Assembly: GCF_902506325.1 (NCBI RefSeq)
Contig: NZ_LR732330.1
Span: 248,001 to 312,000 of the forward strand
Source of the DNA: Limnobacter sp. 130
GTDB lineage: Bacteria; Pseudomonadota; Gammaproteobacteria; Burkholderiales; Burkholderiaceae_B
Reading direction: 5' to 3'
DNA length: 64,000 bases
Under the pieces are notes generated by a model. The model searched no databases, had not been told where the DNA came from, and saw only the letters and a program-made list of their open reading frames with translations. A program made the position numbers and the translations under genes. Shown here piece by piece: positions 26,780-36,454 of this stretch (positions are counted from its first letter, which is position 1; every line of letters begins with the position of its first letter).

Positions 26780-28018
26780 TTACACCCGTGCAATGGCCAA
26801 AGTACCGTTGGTACCGCCAAAGCCAAAGGAGTTAGACAAAGCCAGCTTAATATTCATTTCGCGGGCCGTGTTCGCACAGTAGTCAAGGTCACAGCCCTCA
26901 CCGGCTTCAATCAGGTTGATCGTCGGCGGAGAAATCTGGTTGTGAACTGCCAGCGCCGTAAACACAGCCTCGATGCCGCCAGCAGCACCCAAAAGGTGTC
27001 CCGTCATGCTTTTCGTTGAGTTCACGACTGTTTTGTAGGCATGATCACCCAAGGCACGCTTGACTGCCATGGTTTCAGCCACATCGCCCAACGGGGTCGA
27101 TGTACCGTGCGCATTCACGTAGTCCACATCGTCGGGATTCATGCCAGCGTTGCGCAAAGCGGCTTTCATACAGCGCGCTGCGCCGTCGCCGTCTGTACAG
27201 GGGGCAGTCATGTGGCTTGCGTCGGCACTCATGCCGTAACCCACAACTTCACCATAAATTTTTGCGCCACGTTTTTTGGCATGCTCGTATTCTTCAAGCA
27301 CCAGTACACCAGCGCCCTCGCCCAGCACAAAGCCATCCCGATCCTTGTCCCAGGGGCGACTCGCCGCTGTGGGGTCGTCGTTTCGGGTTGACAAGGCGCG
27401 CATGGCCGCAAAACCACCAATACCCAGCGGAGACACAGTTGACTCGGCCCCGCCAGCAATCATGACATCGGCATCACCGTATTCAATAATGCGCGCAGCT
27501 TCACCAATGGAGTGGGTTCCCGTGGTACAGGCAGTCACCATGGCAATGTTCGGACCCTTCAAGCCATACATAATGGACATGTGGCCGGAAATCATGTTGA
27601 TGATGCTACCCGGAACGAAGAACGGAGAAATGCGGCGATAGCCTTTGTTGATCAAATCGGAATGGGTGTCTTCAATCATTGGCAAACCGCCAATGCCTGA
27701 GCCAATGCTCACGCCAATTCGTTCAGAATTTTGTTCGGTCACTTCAAGACCGGAATCTTTGAATGCCTGAATACCTGCCGCCAAACCGTAATGGATAAAC
27801 GTGTCCATGCGGGCGGCTTCCTTGCCTGGAATGTACTCGGCCACGTCGAAGCCTTTGACTTCGCCGGCGATTTTTGCAGTCAGCGCTTCCGTTTCGAACC
27901 TGCTAATGGTCGAAATGCCAGATTTGCCTTGGGTCAGGCTTGTCCAAGCCTCGCTAACAGAATTACCCACAGGGCTGATGATGCCCAAACCGGTAATAAC
28001 AACACGTCTACGGCTCAC
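26780..28018 (-). CDS. fabF: beta-ketoacyl-ACP synthase II
   Basis: A 412-aa condensing enzyme elongating acyl-ACP with malonyl-ACP. The nucleophilic Cys is in [11 protein letters not shown] (near residue 163), with the two His residues in [11 protein letters not shown] and [27 protein letters not shown] at the start is typical. Last gene of the fatty acid operon, 85 bp after acpP. Confidence 0.97.
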   Translation of the reverse strand: MSRRRVVITGLGIISPVGNSVSEAWTSLTQGKSGISTISRFETEALTAKIAGEVKGFDVAEYIPGKEAARMDTFIHYGLAAGIQAFKDSGLEVTEQNSERIGVSIGSGIGGLPMIEDTHSDLINKGYRRISPFFVPGSIINMISGHMSIMYGLKGPNIAMVTACTTGTHSIGEAARIIEYGDADVMIAGGAESTVSPLGIGGFAAMRALSTRNDDPTAASRPWDKDRDGFVLGEGAGVLVLEEYEHAKKRGAKIYGEVVGYGMSADASHMTAPCTDGDGAARCMKAALRNAGMNPDDVDYVNAHGTSTPLGDVAETMAVKRALGDHAYKTVVNSTKSMTGHLLGAAGGIEAVFTALAVHNQISPPTINLIEAGEGCDLDYCANTAREMNIKLALSNSFGFGGTNGTLAIARV

Positions 28019-28103
28019 AAGCCCTCCCTTGATCCAATTTTTGCTTGAACAGGCAGGGGCCGAGGAAGACAGAGTCTCCTCTACGCCCCTTCAAATCCAG
28101 CCA

Positions 28104-28343
28104 TTAAGACTTAGAGTTTGTCTTAACGTAATCAATCGCTTGTTGAACTGTGGTGATCTTTTCAGCTTCTTCGTCAGGAATTTCTGTTTCAAATTCTTCT
28201 TCCAAAGCCATGACCAATTCCACTGTGTCCAAGGAATCAGCGCCCAGATCATCTACGAAAGAAGATTCGTTCTTGATTTCCTCTTCTTTTACGCCGAGTT
28301 GCTCGGCCACAATCTTTTTAACGCGCTGTTCAATGTTTTCCAT
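28104..28343 (-). CDS. acpP: acyl carrier protein
   Basis: A 79-aa acidic four-helix carrier. Ser37 in [19 protein letters not shown] receives the phosphopantetheine arm from AcpS (16.3 kb). The GGAGG ribosome binding site lies 6 nt before the ATG inside a small hairpin (28345-28357). It is between fabG and fabF, as usual. Confidence 0.98.
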   Translation of the reverse strand: MENIEQRVKKIVAEQLGVKEEEIKNESSFVDDLGADSLDTVELVMALEEEFETEIPDEEAEKITTVQQAIDYVKTNSKS

Positions 28344-28344
28344 T

Positions 28345-28357
28345 ACGGAGCCTCCGT
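28345..28357 (-). promoter_or_regulatory. small hairpin over the acpP ribosome binding site
   Basis: ACGGA/TCCGT form a 5-bp stem with a 3-nt loop around the GGAGG sequence. It is weak compared with the rpoE hairpin; acpP is normally highly expressed, so this may have little effect. Confidence 0.35.
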
Positions 28358-28393
28358 GGGTTTTTAATAAAATCGAGTGAGAATAGCAAAGCG

Positions 28394-28409
28394 ATATGAC
28401 AGATCATAT
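28394..28409. repeat. inverted repeat in the fabG-acpP gap
   Basis: ATATGA (28394-28399) and TCATAT (28404-28409) around a 4-nt spacer, nested within AAAGCG...CGCTTT. An internal acpP promoter is common in fab operons; this could be its operator, or chance. Confidence 0.3.
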
Positions 28410-28425
28410 TCTAAACGCTTTGCCA

Positions 28426-29178
28426 TTAGCCCATCCACATTCCACCATTCACGTGTAATGTGGTTCCAGTTACATACCCCGCCTGGTCGCTGGCCAAGTA
28501 CAACACCGCCGCAGCAATGTCGCCTACCTGCCCCATACGACCCAACGGGATTTGTTGTTTCAACTGATCCACCTGTGTTTCATTCAGTGCATCAGTCATG
28601 TCTGTTTGGATGAATCCGGGCGCCACACAGTTTACCGTGATATTGCGACTTCCCAGTTCACGTGCGAGCGCTTTTGTCATTCCGGCCACGCCCGCTTTGG
28701 CTGCAGCATAATTGGCCTGCCCTGCGTTTCCACTTGTACCTACCACCGAAGTGATATTAATCATGCGGCCAGTTCGTGCCTTCATCATGGGTTTCATGGC
28801 CAGCTTGGACAGCTTGAAGACCGCCGACAGATTGGTTGCGATGACTGCATCCCAATCCTCGTCCTTCATGCGCATGGAAAGCTGGTCACGCGTAATTCCG
28901 GCATTATTCACCAAAATCGATAGCTGGCCCAGTTCTTCTGCAATTCTTGCAAACAGGGGCTCAAGACTTTCAGAATCAGTCACGTTGAGCACCGCTCCAA
29001 AACCCTTCACGCCAGCGGCTTTCAAGCCTTCTGATATGTCAGCAGCGCCAGCTTCGGATGTAGCCGTACCCACCACGGTAGCACCTGCCTTGCCCAAAGT
29101 AACGGCAATTTCCCTGCCGATCCCACGGCTTGCACCTGTTACCAAAGCCACTTTTCCGGTCAAATCAAACATGGTCAT
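28426..29178 (-). CDS. fabG: 3-oxoacyl-ACP reductase
   Basis: A 250-aa short-chain dehydrogenase reducing beta-ketoacyl-ACP with NADPH. TGASRGIG (cofactor), NNAG, the catalytic Ser in NITSVVG and YAAAKAG (Tyr/Lys) are present, as is the C-terminal HVNGGMWM. AAGGGA lies 9 nt before the first ATG at 29178; a second ATG is two codons later. Confidence 0.97.
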   Translation of the reverse strand: MTMFDLTGKVALVTGASRGIGREIAVTLGKAGATVVGTATSEAGAADISEGLKAAGVKGFGAVLNVTDSESLEPLFARIAEELGQLSILVNNAGITRDQLSMRMKDEDWDAVIATNLSAVFKLSKLAMKPMMKARTGRMINITSVVGTSGNAGQANYAAAKAGVAGMTKALARELGSRNITVNCVAPGFIQTDMTDALNETQVDQLKQQIPLGRMGQVGDIAAAVLYLASDQAGYVTGTTLHVNGGMWMG

Positions 29179-29192
29179 TTGGTGAATCCCTT

Positions 29193-30152
29193 TTATACGG
29201 CGCCAAGCGCCGCTTGAATGCTTTCCGGATCAAAAACATTGACCACGGGCACATCACTGATACGTTTAACCAAACCAGCCAACACCTTGCCTGGGCCACA
29301 CTCAACAAAAAGCGTGGTGCCGGCAGCAGACATGGCTTGAATTGTTTCAACCCAACGAACCGGGCCATAAGCCTGACGAACCAGTGCGTCACGAATTCTC
29401 GCGGGATCGGATTCTACAGCCACATCAATGTTGTTGTACACAGGCAGCGCTGGGATATTGAAATTTGTATTGGCCAGGGCAGCTGCCAATTTAACCGAGG
29501 CTGGCTTCATCAGGCTGGAATGAAATGGCGCAGAAACAGGCAACTCGAGCGCACGCTTGGCACCCAGTGCCTTGGCTGCCTCGCAAGCCGCTTTGACACC
29601 CTGTGCACTGCCCGCAATGACAACCTGGCTTGGCGCATTGAAGTTCACAGCCTCAGCGATTTCGCCGTTCACACTGGCTTGCTGGCAAGCCTGCTTTACC
29701 TGGTCGTCCGCCAGGCCAAGTATGGCAGCCATTCCGCCTTGCCCAACAGGAACGGCCTCTTGCATGGCCTGGGCACGAATACGAACAAGTCCCAAACCCT
29801 CGGAAAAACTCAAAACACCCGCCGCGACCAACGCTGCATACTCACCCAAGGAGTGACCTGCAACCAAATGTGGAGCAGATCCGCCAGCAGCAAGCCATGC
29901 GCGTAGAACCAGCACATCTGCCATTAACATGGCAGGCTGTGTGTTGGTGGTCAAATTGAGTGATTCGGCCGGCCCTTGTTCAATCAAGGCTGCGAGGTCT
30001 TGCCCCAACGCCTGCTCGGCCTCGAGCGCTGCCGTCGTGTAAAGGCTTGCAGTGGCATTGTTGGTTTTGAAGGCGTTCAGCATGCCTACCGATTGCGAAC
30101 CCTGCCCTGGAAACAGGAAGGCGATTTTCTTTGTCATTTTCGAGGAATTCAT
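29193..30152 (-). CDS. fabD: malonyl CoA-ACP transacylase
   Basis: A 319-aa enzyme moving malonyl groups from CoA to ACP. FLFPGQGSQ near the N-terminus, the nucleophile Ser in GHSLGEYAAL (about residue 98) and catalytic His in SAPFHSSLM identify it. It lies in fabH-fabD-fabG order, 14 bp before fabG. Confidence 0.97.
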   Translation of the reverse strand: MNSSKMTKKIAFLFPGQGSQSVGMLNAFKTNNATASLYTTAALEAEQALGQDLAALIEQGPAESLNLTTNTQPAMLMADVLVLRAWLAAGGSAPHLVAGHSLGEYAALVAAGVLSFSEGLGLVRIRAQAMQEAVPVGQGGMAAILGLADDQVKQACQQASVNGEIAEAVNFNAPSQVVIAGSAQGVKAACEAAKALGAKRALELPVSAPFHSSLMKPASVKLAAALANTNFNIPALPVYNNIDVAVESDPARIRDALVRQAYGPVRWVETIQAMSAAGTTLFVECGPGKVLAGLVKRISDVPVVNVFDPESIQAALGAV

Positions 30153-30174
30153 CTAATTTGCAAGTTGCGCTATT

Positions 30175-31152
30175 TTACATGCGAACGAGCACACTGCCCC
30201 ATGTAAAACCGCCCCCAACACCCTGTAAGAGCACGTTATCGCCTTTTTTAATCTGTTTTTGCTCAATTGCGTGGTTCAAAGCCAAGGGAACAGAGGCTGC
30301 GGAGGTGTTGCCATGCATTCCAACCGTAATCACGACCCGGTCTTCGGGTAGTTTCAGTTTTTTCGCAATGGAATGCAAAATTCGAACATTGGCCTGGTGC
30401 GGGACCAGAAAATCCAGGTCTTCCAGCTTGAAATTCAGGCTTTCAAACAATTCCAGCGCGTTGTTCCCGAGCACAGATACAGCCTGCCGGAAAACCGCCT
30501 GACCATCCATGCGCAAAAAAGGGTCTCCCACAATTTTTCCGCCATCAATGCGACCTGTGGTGTTCAAAATACAACCCAGGGTGCCATCTGAATGCAACTT
30601 GCAACCCAAAATGCCTGGCTCTTTGCTGGCTTGAACGAATACAGCACCCGCTCCGTCTCCGAACAACACACAGGTGGTGCGGTCGTGCCAGTCCATCAAG
30701 CGGCTGAACACTTCAGAGCCGATCACCAAAGCATTGCTCACCTGACCTGAACGAATCATTGAATCAGCAACAGTCAGCGCGTAAACAAAGCCACTACAAA
30801 CGGCCTGAATGTCAAAGGCCATGGCTTTTTTGGCGCCAATTTCAGCTTGAACCGCACAGGCGGTCGAGGGGAAAACCTGATCGGGTGTTGAAGTGGCCAA
30901 CACAATCAGGTCAACTTGATCAGGCAAGACGCCAGCCGCCTTCAGGGCTTGCAAAGCGGCCTTACTGGCCATTTGACAATTGGTTTCGTCGGACTCACAA
31001 AGATACCTTTGCTTGATTCCGGTGCGCGTTTCAATCCATTCAGCACTGGTTTCCACACCTTTTTCGGCAAGAAACTCAGTTAACTCCTGGTTTGAAACCG
31101 CACGCCTTGGCAGGCTTGCGCCAGTGCCAAGGATTGCACTGTAATGAGACAT
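30175..31152 (-). CDS. fabH: beta-ketoacyl-ACP synthase III
   Basis: A 325-aa initiating condensing enzyme using acetyl-CoA and malonyl-ACP. Cys in DIQAVCSGFVYAL (near residue 116), His in VPHQANVRI and Asn in GMHGNTSAAS form the triad. It shares one base with the plsX stop. Standard length. Confidence 0.97.
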   Translation of the reverse strand: MSHYSAILGTGASLPRRAVSNQELTEFLAEKGVETSAEWIETRTGIKQRYLCESDETNCQMASKAALQALKAAGVLPDQVDLIVLATSTPDQVFPSTACAVQAEIGAKKAMAFDIQAVCSGFVYALTVADSMIRSGQVSNALVIGSEVFSRLMDWHDRTTCVLFGDGAGAVFVQASKEPGILGCKLHSDGTLGCILNTTGRIDGGKIVGDPFLRMDGQAVFRQAVSVLGNNALELFESLNFKLEDLDFLVPHQANVRILHSIAKKLKLPEDRVVITVGMHGNTSAASVPLALNHAIEQKQIKKGDNVLLQGVGGGFTWGSVLVRM

Positions 31153-32234
31153 TAAATTACTTGGTCTGGTTTCGCCTCGACCGGAGAAGCTGCTGCCTCT
31201 TGAGTGCTGTTGGGCGCTGGTGCGGCCAATGGCACATAATGCGACATGGTGAGCCTGATGCTATCCAGCAAATTGCCGTTGGCAGCATCGTAAGCCCGTT
31301 TGATCGCATAGAAGAAGGCATAGGCGTCTGCCGAGCCGTGGCTTTTGATCACAATCCCTTTAAGCCCAAGCAATGCTGCTCCGTTGTAGCGGCGGTGGTC
31401 CACCCTTTTTTTGAATCGAAGCAACACTGGCGCTGCGAATACTGCAGCAACTTTGGGCCACAGGCCTCTCTTGAACTCTGTCTTTATTATGTCGCCCAGC
31501 ATTTGCGCCAGGCCCTCAGAGGTTTTTAAGGCCACATTGCCCACAAAACCATCGCACACCACTACGTCGGTGGTGCCTTTGTAAATGTCATTGCCCTCTA
31601 CGTTACCGTAAAAGTTCAGTTCGCTTGCGCGCAGCAATTCAGAGGCCTTTTTGACCACATCATTGCCCTTGATCACCTCTTCGCCAATGTTCAGCAATCC
31701 CACAGTCGGCTTTTCAATGCCTTCCGTGCCTTTTACGAAGGCTGACCCCATTACCGCGAACTGAAACAGGTGAGCAGGTTCGCAATCCACGTTGGCACCC
31801 AGATCGAGCATGAGCGTGCCTTTGCCTTTCATATTGGGCAAAGCAGATGCAATTGCAGGGCGGTCAATGCTGTCGAGGGTTTTGAGAACGAAACGAGAAA
31901 TCGCCATCAGGGCGCCGGTGTTGCCAGCACTGACGAACGCAGACGCCAACCCGTCTTTTACCAGGTTGGCACACACTCGAATCGAGGAGTCTTTCTTGTT
32001 ACGCAAAGCCTGCGCTGGAGGCTCGTCCATTTCCACCACTTCACTTGCGTGACGAATGGTAATTTGGGGATGCTCCAACGCCTTTTTCTTGGCCAGTGCC
32101 GCTTCAATCTCAGCTTGTTTTCCAACAAGCACAAGCTGAACATCGGGATGCTGCTTGAGAAAGCGCAAACAGGCCGGGATGGTGACCGACAAACCGTGGT
32201 CTCCACCCATGCAATCAATCGCTATGCGAACCAT
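31152..32234 (-). CDS. plsX: phosphate acyltransferase PlsX
   Basis: A 360-aa peripheral enzyme making acyl-phosphate from acyl-ACP for phospholipid synthesis. [11 protein letters not shown] at the start, [10 protein letters not shown] and VGLLNIGEE are family hallmarks. The last 30 residues (Ala/Pro/Glu-rich) are a nonconserved tail. It is between rpmF and fabH. Confidence 0.96.
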   Translation of the reverse strand: MVRIAIDCMGGDHGLSVTIPACLRFLKQHPDVQLVLVGKQAEIEAALAKKKALEHPQITIRHASEVVEMDEPPAQALRNKKDSSIRVCANLVKDGLASAFVSAGNTGALMAISRFVLKTLDSIDRPAIASALPNMKGKGTLMLDLGANVDCEPAHLFQFAVMGSAFVKGTEGIEKPTVGLLNIGEEVIKGNDVVKKASELLRASELNFYGNVEGNDIYKGTTDVVVCDGFVGNVALKTSEGLAQMLGDIIKTEFKRGLWPKVAAVFAAPVLLRFKKRVDHRRYNGAALLGLKGIVIKSHGSADAYAFFYAIKRAYDAANGNLLDSIRLTMSHYVPLAAPAPNSTQEAAASPVEAKPDQVI

Positions 32235-32299
32235 CCGTTCTTAGACCTTTTGGTTTTCATGGCAACATGACTGCAGTTGCCTTGTTGATTTGTAAGTAA

Positions 32300-32482
32300 T
32301 TACTCGTCAGCTTTGGTTTTTACAACTTTTTTGCCACGATACATGCCGTTGGGGCTGATGTGGTGGCGCAAGTGTGTTTCACCAGAGGAAGAATCAGCGG
32401 ACAAGGTGGGCGCTGTCAGGTTCTGGTGTGAGCGGTGCATGCCACGCTTCGAAGGTGATTTTTTGTTCTGTTGAACAGCCAT
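32300..32482 (-). CDS. rpmF: 50S ribosomal protein L32
   Basis: A 60-aa ribosomal protein: [20 protein letters not shown] followed by the middle Ser/Thr-rich part and [14 protein letters not shown]. There is no zinc-binding Cys set, as in other proteobacterial L32. It lies in the conserved yceD-rpmF-plsX order. Confidence 0.97.
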   Translation of the reverse strand: MAVQQNKKSPSKRGMHRSHQNLTAPTLSADSSSGETHLRHHISPNGMYRGKKVVKTKADE

Positions 32483-32506
32483 TTTAAAGCTCCATGTATA
32501 AAAGTG

Positions 32507-33097
32507 TTACTTCTTGCTACCCTTGAGCAAATCGCTCAGGTTGGCAAAAGGACGCTGTACTTCCTGTATTGGACCATCAGCAGTGTCATCCTGATGGTCG
32601 TCAGTATCTTCAAGGTCGGCACCCTCTTCTCTCCAGCTTCGCCCGGCTTCTTCAGCGCAGGCCTCGTGCTTGGGGAACATTGGGCAAGCCAACAAAATTT
32701 CATCTTCCAGCCAATCCCGCAAGTTTATCGCACCTGGGCAGGCAACAACGTCAGTTTCATCGTTCAGCGTGTCTTCGTCGTAATTGTCTGCCTGACTCTC
32801 GGAGGTCATTAGAATCAAATGACGATCAAAGTCGATGGCGTACGGCACACCTGAACCACACACTACACAAGAAAGTTCGGCATTAAACCGGCCTTTAAAC
32901 CGGAGAACGCTTTCAGACTTGGCGTTGATACGCCCGGATATTTCCCAGTGCTCTACTGCGCTGACCAGAATGTTTTCATCGTCAGCCAGCCTTGGGAATT
33001 CAAACGTCACATCTTCACTGCAGATGCTTTCACCCAAACGAGAAAACGACCAAGCGTCGAATTCATCAAACTGTTTTAATGGGCCTTTGTGGCGCAT
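32507..33097 (-). CDS. yceD: YceD family protein (DUF177), 23S rRNA accumulation protein
   Basis: A 196-aa DUF177 protein. The Cys pair LSCVVCGSG (about residues 75-82) and CPGAINLRDWLEDEILLACPMFP in the C-terminal half are family hallmarks. By family it affects 23S rRNA accumulation. It is first in the fatty acid operon, 20 nt after a near-consensus promoter, yet its ATG has no clear Shine-Dalgarno sequence. Confidence 0.93.
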   Translation of the reverse strand: MRHKGPLKQFDEFDAWSFSRLGESICSEDVTFEFPRLADDENILVSAVEHWEISGRINAKSESVLRFKGRFNAELSCVVCGSGVPYAIDFDRHLILMTSESQADNYDEDTLNDETDVVACPGAINLRDWLEDEILLACPMFPKHEACAEEAGRSWREEGADLEDTDDHQDDTADGPIQEVQRPFANLSDLLKGSKK

Positions 33098-33124
33098 GCC
33101 GATAAGAAAAGCAGGAAACGCGCG

Positions 33125-33153
33125 ATAATACTCTGCCTAACGTAATCTGTCAA
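33125..33153 (-). promoter_or_regulatory. near-consensus sigma-70 promoter of the yceD-rpmF-fab operon
   Basis: Minus strand TTGACA (33148-33153), exactly 17 bp, then TATTAT (33125-33130). The expected start is near 33118, about 20 nt before the yceD ATG. One of the strongest promoter matches in the window. Confidence 0.85.
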
Positions 33154-33171
33154 AGCCAGCACGCCATTCAA

Positions 33172-33753
33172 ATGACCCGTTCACTCTATTTAGCCTCCAG
33201 TTCAAAGTACCGCCGCGAGCTACTGACCCGACTTCAAATCAATTTCAGATGCGAATCGCCCCAAATTGATGAATCGCCCGAATCGGGGGAGACTCCGCTG
33301 GACACCTGCAAGCGCCTTGCCAGAGAAAAGGCCATGGCTGTGGCCGCAGAGCATCCATCAGCCATTGTCATTGGCTCGGACCAGGTTGCTGACGTTGATG
33401 GCGCCGCCATTAGCAAGCCTGGCACCCACGACAGGGCGCGCGCGCAGCTACGCAGCATGAGCGGAAAAACAATTGTGTTTCACACCGCGGTGTGTGTTTG
33501 CTGCCTGGAAACTTCAAAAACTGTTGAATTCACTGTACCTACCTCGGTTGAATTTCGGGATCTGAATTCTGCTGAAATTGAACGCTACCTGATTGCAGAA
33601 GAACCCTATGATTGTGCGGGTTCGGCAAAAAGCGAAGGCTTGGGCATTTCCCTGCTTAAGCGAATTGAGTCAAGTGACCCGACCGCCCTGATCGGACTTC
33701 CCTTAATTGAGGTGGCCAATGCACTTCGACAGTTTGAACTGACCCTGCCCTGA
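33172..33753 (+). CDS. yceF: Maf-like nucleotide pyrophosphatase (YceF type)
   Basis: A 193-aa Maf domain protein. ASSSKYRRELLTRL (residues 7-20) is the Maf signature; GSDQVAD and the catalytic Asp/Lys region follow. The position divergent to yceD-rpmF matches E. coli YceF, which by family hydrolyses m7GTP. It overlaps nothing and is followed 1 bp later by the RsmI-like gene. Confidence 0.93.
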   Translation: MTRSLYLASSSKYRRELLTRLQINFRCESPQIDESPESGETPLDTCKRLAREKAMAVAAEHPSAIVIGSDQVADVDGAAISKPGTHDRARAQLRSMSGKTIVFHTAVCVCCLETSKTVEFTVPTSVEFRDLNSAEIERYLIAEEPYDCAGSAKSEGLGISLLKRIESSDPTALIGLPLIEVANALRQFELTLP

Positions 33754-33754
33754 C

Positions 33755-34450
33755 ATGCTTTACTTAGTCCCAAGTCCCTTAAGTCAGAAAACCCCGAAAC
33801 TTCCCCTACTGGCAGCCGATCTGCCCTTGGTGCAGCAATGCAACACCTGGCTGGTTGAAAACGCAAAACCCGCCAGGGCTGCGCTTGGGCAATTCAACAT
33901 GCCTGTGGCCATTCGCGAACTTCAAATACTTGAAATTGCGCAATTGAACCCCCAGCAGCGTCAGGAAATAATTCAGCGCTGCAAGACTGGGGAGCCAATC
34001 GCGGTCATGAGTGATGCCGGTTGCCCTGGCATAGCCGACCCGGGCGCAGAAATTGTTGCCCTTGCACACCGCCTTGAATGCCCAGTGCACCCATTGGTTG
34101 GCCCCAGTTCTATTCTGTTGGCCTTAATGGGAAGTGGCTTGAATGGTCAGAATTTTCGCTTTCATGGCTACCCACCGCTAGAACCGGGACCGCGCGATGC
34201 CTGGATCAAGCAAACAGAACGGGAGTCGAAAGCGCAACAGTGCACTCAAATCGTGATTGAAACACCATTCAGAAACGACAAGCTAATAGAAGCGCTACTC
34301 AAACAGCTTTCAGACTCGACATTGCTGTGTATTGGCTGGGACTTGACTGGCGATGATCAGCACATTCAAACCAGCACTGTGGGGCAGTGGAAAAAACGGA
34401 TACCCACTCCAGGCAAGATGCCCTGCCTGTTTTTGTGGTTATCTGCCTGA
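33755..34450 (+). CDS. RsmI-like SAM-dependent methyltransferase (tetrapyrrole methylase fold)
   Basis: A 231-aa protein with LYLVPSPLS at the start, MSDAGCPGIADPGAEIV (residues about 86-102) and GPSSILLALMGSGL, all typical of the RsmI/CobA-type methylase fold. It is shorter than RsmI and forms a known paralogous group in betaproteobacteria next to yceF. The substrate is unknown; ribosomal RNA is a guess by relation to RsmI. Confidence 0.87.
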   Translation: MLYLVPSPLSQKTPKLPLLAADLPLVQQCNTWLVENAKPARAALGQFNMPVAIRELQILEIAQLNPQQRQEIIQRCKTGEPIAVMSDAGCPGIADPGAEIVALAHRLECPVHPLVGPSSILLALMGSGLNGQNFRFHGYPPLEPGPRDAWIKQTERESKAQQCTQIVIETPFRNDKLIEALLKQLSDSTLLCIGWDLTGDDQHIQTSTVGQWKKRIPTPGKMPCLFLWLSA

Positions 34451-34451
34451 A

Positions 34452-35408
34452 TTATTGAAAACCGAGGCTTTGGCGAGCGCCAAATTCCGGAAACACGCTG
34501 CGAACACCCTGACCAAACACCACGCCTACGCGCTGGGCAAAACGTTCGGCAAAAGAATCCTGTTCGGTGTAGTCCAGAATATCTTCGGCTTTCAACACGT
34601 CGCGGGCAACCGTGTCAATTGACCCCAGCTCATCAGCCAAGCCCAATTCGACACTTTTGGCGCCGGTCCACACCAAGCCACTGAACAACTCCGGGTTTTG
34701 AGCCAGTTTTTCTCCACGCCCTTCTTTCACCACCCGAATGAACTGCTGATGAATTTCCTCGGCCATTTGCTTGGCGAATTCCGTTTCATATGGATCGGCT
34801 TCACTAAACGGGTCCAGAAACCCTTTGTTTTCTCCAGCGGTAATTAATCTGCGTTCAACGCCCAACTTTTCCATGGTGCCAGTGAAGCCAAAACCATTCA
34901 TGACCACACCAATTGAACCGACCAGACTGGCCTTGTCCACATAAATTTTGTCTGCCGCTGCGGCCACATAATAACCACCCGAGGCGCATACCTCCTCAAC
35001 CACTGCATAAAAAGGTTTTTGGGGGTATTTGGCCCTCAGGCGCTTGATTTCGTCATTGATCAGGCCAGCCTGAACAGGGCTCCCCCCTGGACTGTTGATG
35101 CGAAGAATGACACCGACGGAGCCTTCGCTTTCGAAAGCGGTTCGCAGGCTGGAGTTGATTCTGTCCGCACTGGCCAGGCTATCGCTGGCGATTACGCCGT
35201 CAAGATCGACCAAAGCGGTGTGACGACTCACTTCCAGACTTGGCGTGGCAGTAAACCCCAACACGGAGGCAATCAAGATCCCTACATATGCCAAGCCGAT
35301 CAACTTGAAAAAGATACCCCAACGCCTTTTTCTACGTTGTTCGACCAGCGCCTCTGAGGCAAGCTTTTCAAGAAGCTTGCGCTCCCATTGATTATTTTCT
35401 TCACTCAT
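34452..35408 (-). CDS. sppA: S49 family signal peptide peptidase (SppA-like)
   Basis: A 318-aa membrane protease of the short SppA type. One membrane anchor lies at about 32-52. VILRINSPGGSPVQAG, the nucleophile Ser in VCASGGYYVAAAADKIY (near residue 168), GSIGV and a downstream Lys for the Ser/Lys dyad are visible. It clears cleaved signal peptides from the membrane. Convergent with the RsmI-like gene, 1 bp apart. Confidence 0.92.
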   Translation of the reverse strand: MSEENNQWERKLLEKLASEALVEQRRKRRWGIFFKLIGLAYVGILIASVLGFTATPSLEVSRHTALVDLDGVIASDSLASADRINSSLRTAFESEGSVGVILRINSPGGSPVQAGLINDEIKRLRAKYPQKPFYAVVEEVCASGGYYVAAAADKIYVDKASLVGSIGVVMNGFGFTGTMEKLGVERRLITAGENKGFLDPFSEADPYETEFAKQMAEEIHQQFIRVVKEGRGEKLAQNPELFSGLVWTGAKSVELGLADELGSIDTVARDVLKAEDILDYTEQDSFAERFAQRVGVVFGQGVRSVFPEFGARQSLGFQ

Positions 35409-35410
35409 TT

Positions 35411-35788
35411 TTAGTCCTCAATGCCGTCGGCTGGCACCGTAATTAACTCGGTCGGGGTCCAGTACACTGCACCGTCTTTTTCTTCGACATTCAATCGCAC
35501 CAATGGGTTACCGTCGCAAGGGCCACCCAGGCAACTTCCGTCTGTGGCGTCATAGCTGGCGCCGTGCGTGGCACAAATTACAATTCGCCCGGAATCGTCA
35601 AGAAACTCACCATAGTTCCAGTCGAGTTCAACCGGCACATGTGAGCAACGATTTAAAAAACACCGAACGGCATCATCGACCCGCACCGCAAACGCTGTGG
35701 TTTCTTCGCCGTTGTACAAAACCCTGAAGCGATAGCCATTGCCACCCTCTTCAAGATCACTGGATTGACACACTTGAATTTGCTGCAT
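35411..35788 (-). CDS. Rieske [2Fe-2S] domain protein
   Basis: A 125-aa single-domain Rieske protein. The cluster ligands are C-x-H in NRCSHVP (about residues 48-50) and C-x-x-H in VICATHGASY (about 71-74). There is no signal peptide or membrane segment, so it is cytoplasmic and ferredoxin-like. It is followed 2 nt later by sppA and preceded 6 bp by the HAD phosphatase; the partner enzyme is unknown. Confidence 0.92.
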   Translation of the reverse strand: MQQIQVCQSSDLEEGGNGYRFRVLYNGEETTAFAVRVDDAVRCFLNRCSHVPVELDWNYGEFLDDSGRIVICATHGASYDATDGSCLGGPCDGNPLVRLNVEEKDGAVYWTPTELITVPADGIED

Positions 35789-35794
35789 GATGAA

Positions 35795-36454
35795 TTAGCG
35801 AGCTAAGATGGTTTGAACCAGCCATGGGGCCAGCTCGTTGATTGAGCGAAAGGATTTCAAATGAGGCACTTGGTTCAACAGTTTGGGCGGATGCGCACCA
35901 GTTTGAACAGATAATGCGTGTACACCAGCCGCCACGGCCATATTCAAGTCGTGTGTGGTGTCACCGATCATCACAACGTGGGCTGGATCAGTATTGAATT
36001 CTTCCATCAACTCCAGAATCATTTGTGGGTGCGGCTTGCTGTGGCATTCATCGGCACAGCGCGAACTCATGAAGTAACGGGCTGTGTCGGAATTCGCCAT
36101 GGCCCTGTTCAAACCCTGCCTGCTTTTGCCGGTGGCCACTGTGCAGATCACACCCATGTCATTCAGTTCTTTTAACAGGGGCACGGCGCCAGTGAACAAC
36201 TCCAGCTCATGATCTTTGCTCAGATAATGCTTGCGATAACTTTCAACCAACAAGCCAATTTGAGACTCACTGGCGCCTGGGGCCGCATGGCGCAAGGCAT
36301 CGCTCAAACCCAAACCGATAACATAAGAAGCGATTTCTTCACCAGGATCGGGCAAACCTGCATCCAGACAGGCACGTTGAATGGACCGGGTAATTGCTCC
36401 GGTTGAGTCGAGTATGGTGCCATCCCAATCAAACACCACCATTTTGTAGGTCAT
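35795..36454 (-). CDS. HAD-IA family hydrolase (phosphoglycolate phosphatase-like)
   Basis: A 219-aa HAD phosphatase. Motif I is FDWDGTILDS (residues 8-17), motif II CTVATGKSR, motif III Lys in SKPHPQM and motif IV MIGDTTHDLNMA. A helical cap lies between I and II. It overlaps the rluC stop by 4 nt. Such genes follow rluC in many proteobacteria; the physiological substrate is not certain. Confidence 0.92.
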   Translation of the reverse strand: MTYKMVVFDWDGTILDSTGAITRSIQRACLDAGLPDPGEEIASYVIGLGLSDALRHAAPGASESQIGLLVESYRKHYLSKDHELELFTGAVPLLKELNDMGVICTVATGKSRQGLNRAMANSDTARYFMSSRCADECHSKPHPQMILELMEEFNTDPAHVVMIGDTTHDLNMAVAAGVHALSVQTGAHPPKLLNQVPHLKSFRSINELAPWLVQTILAR

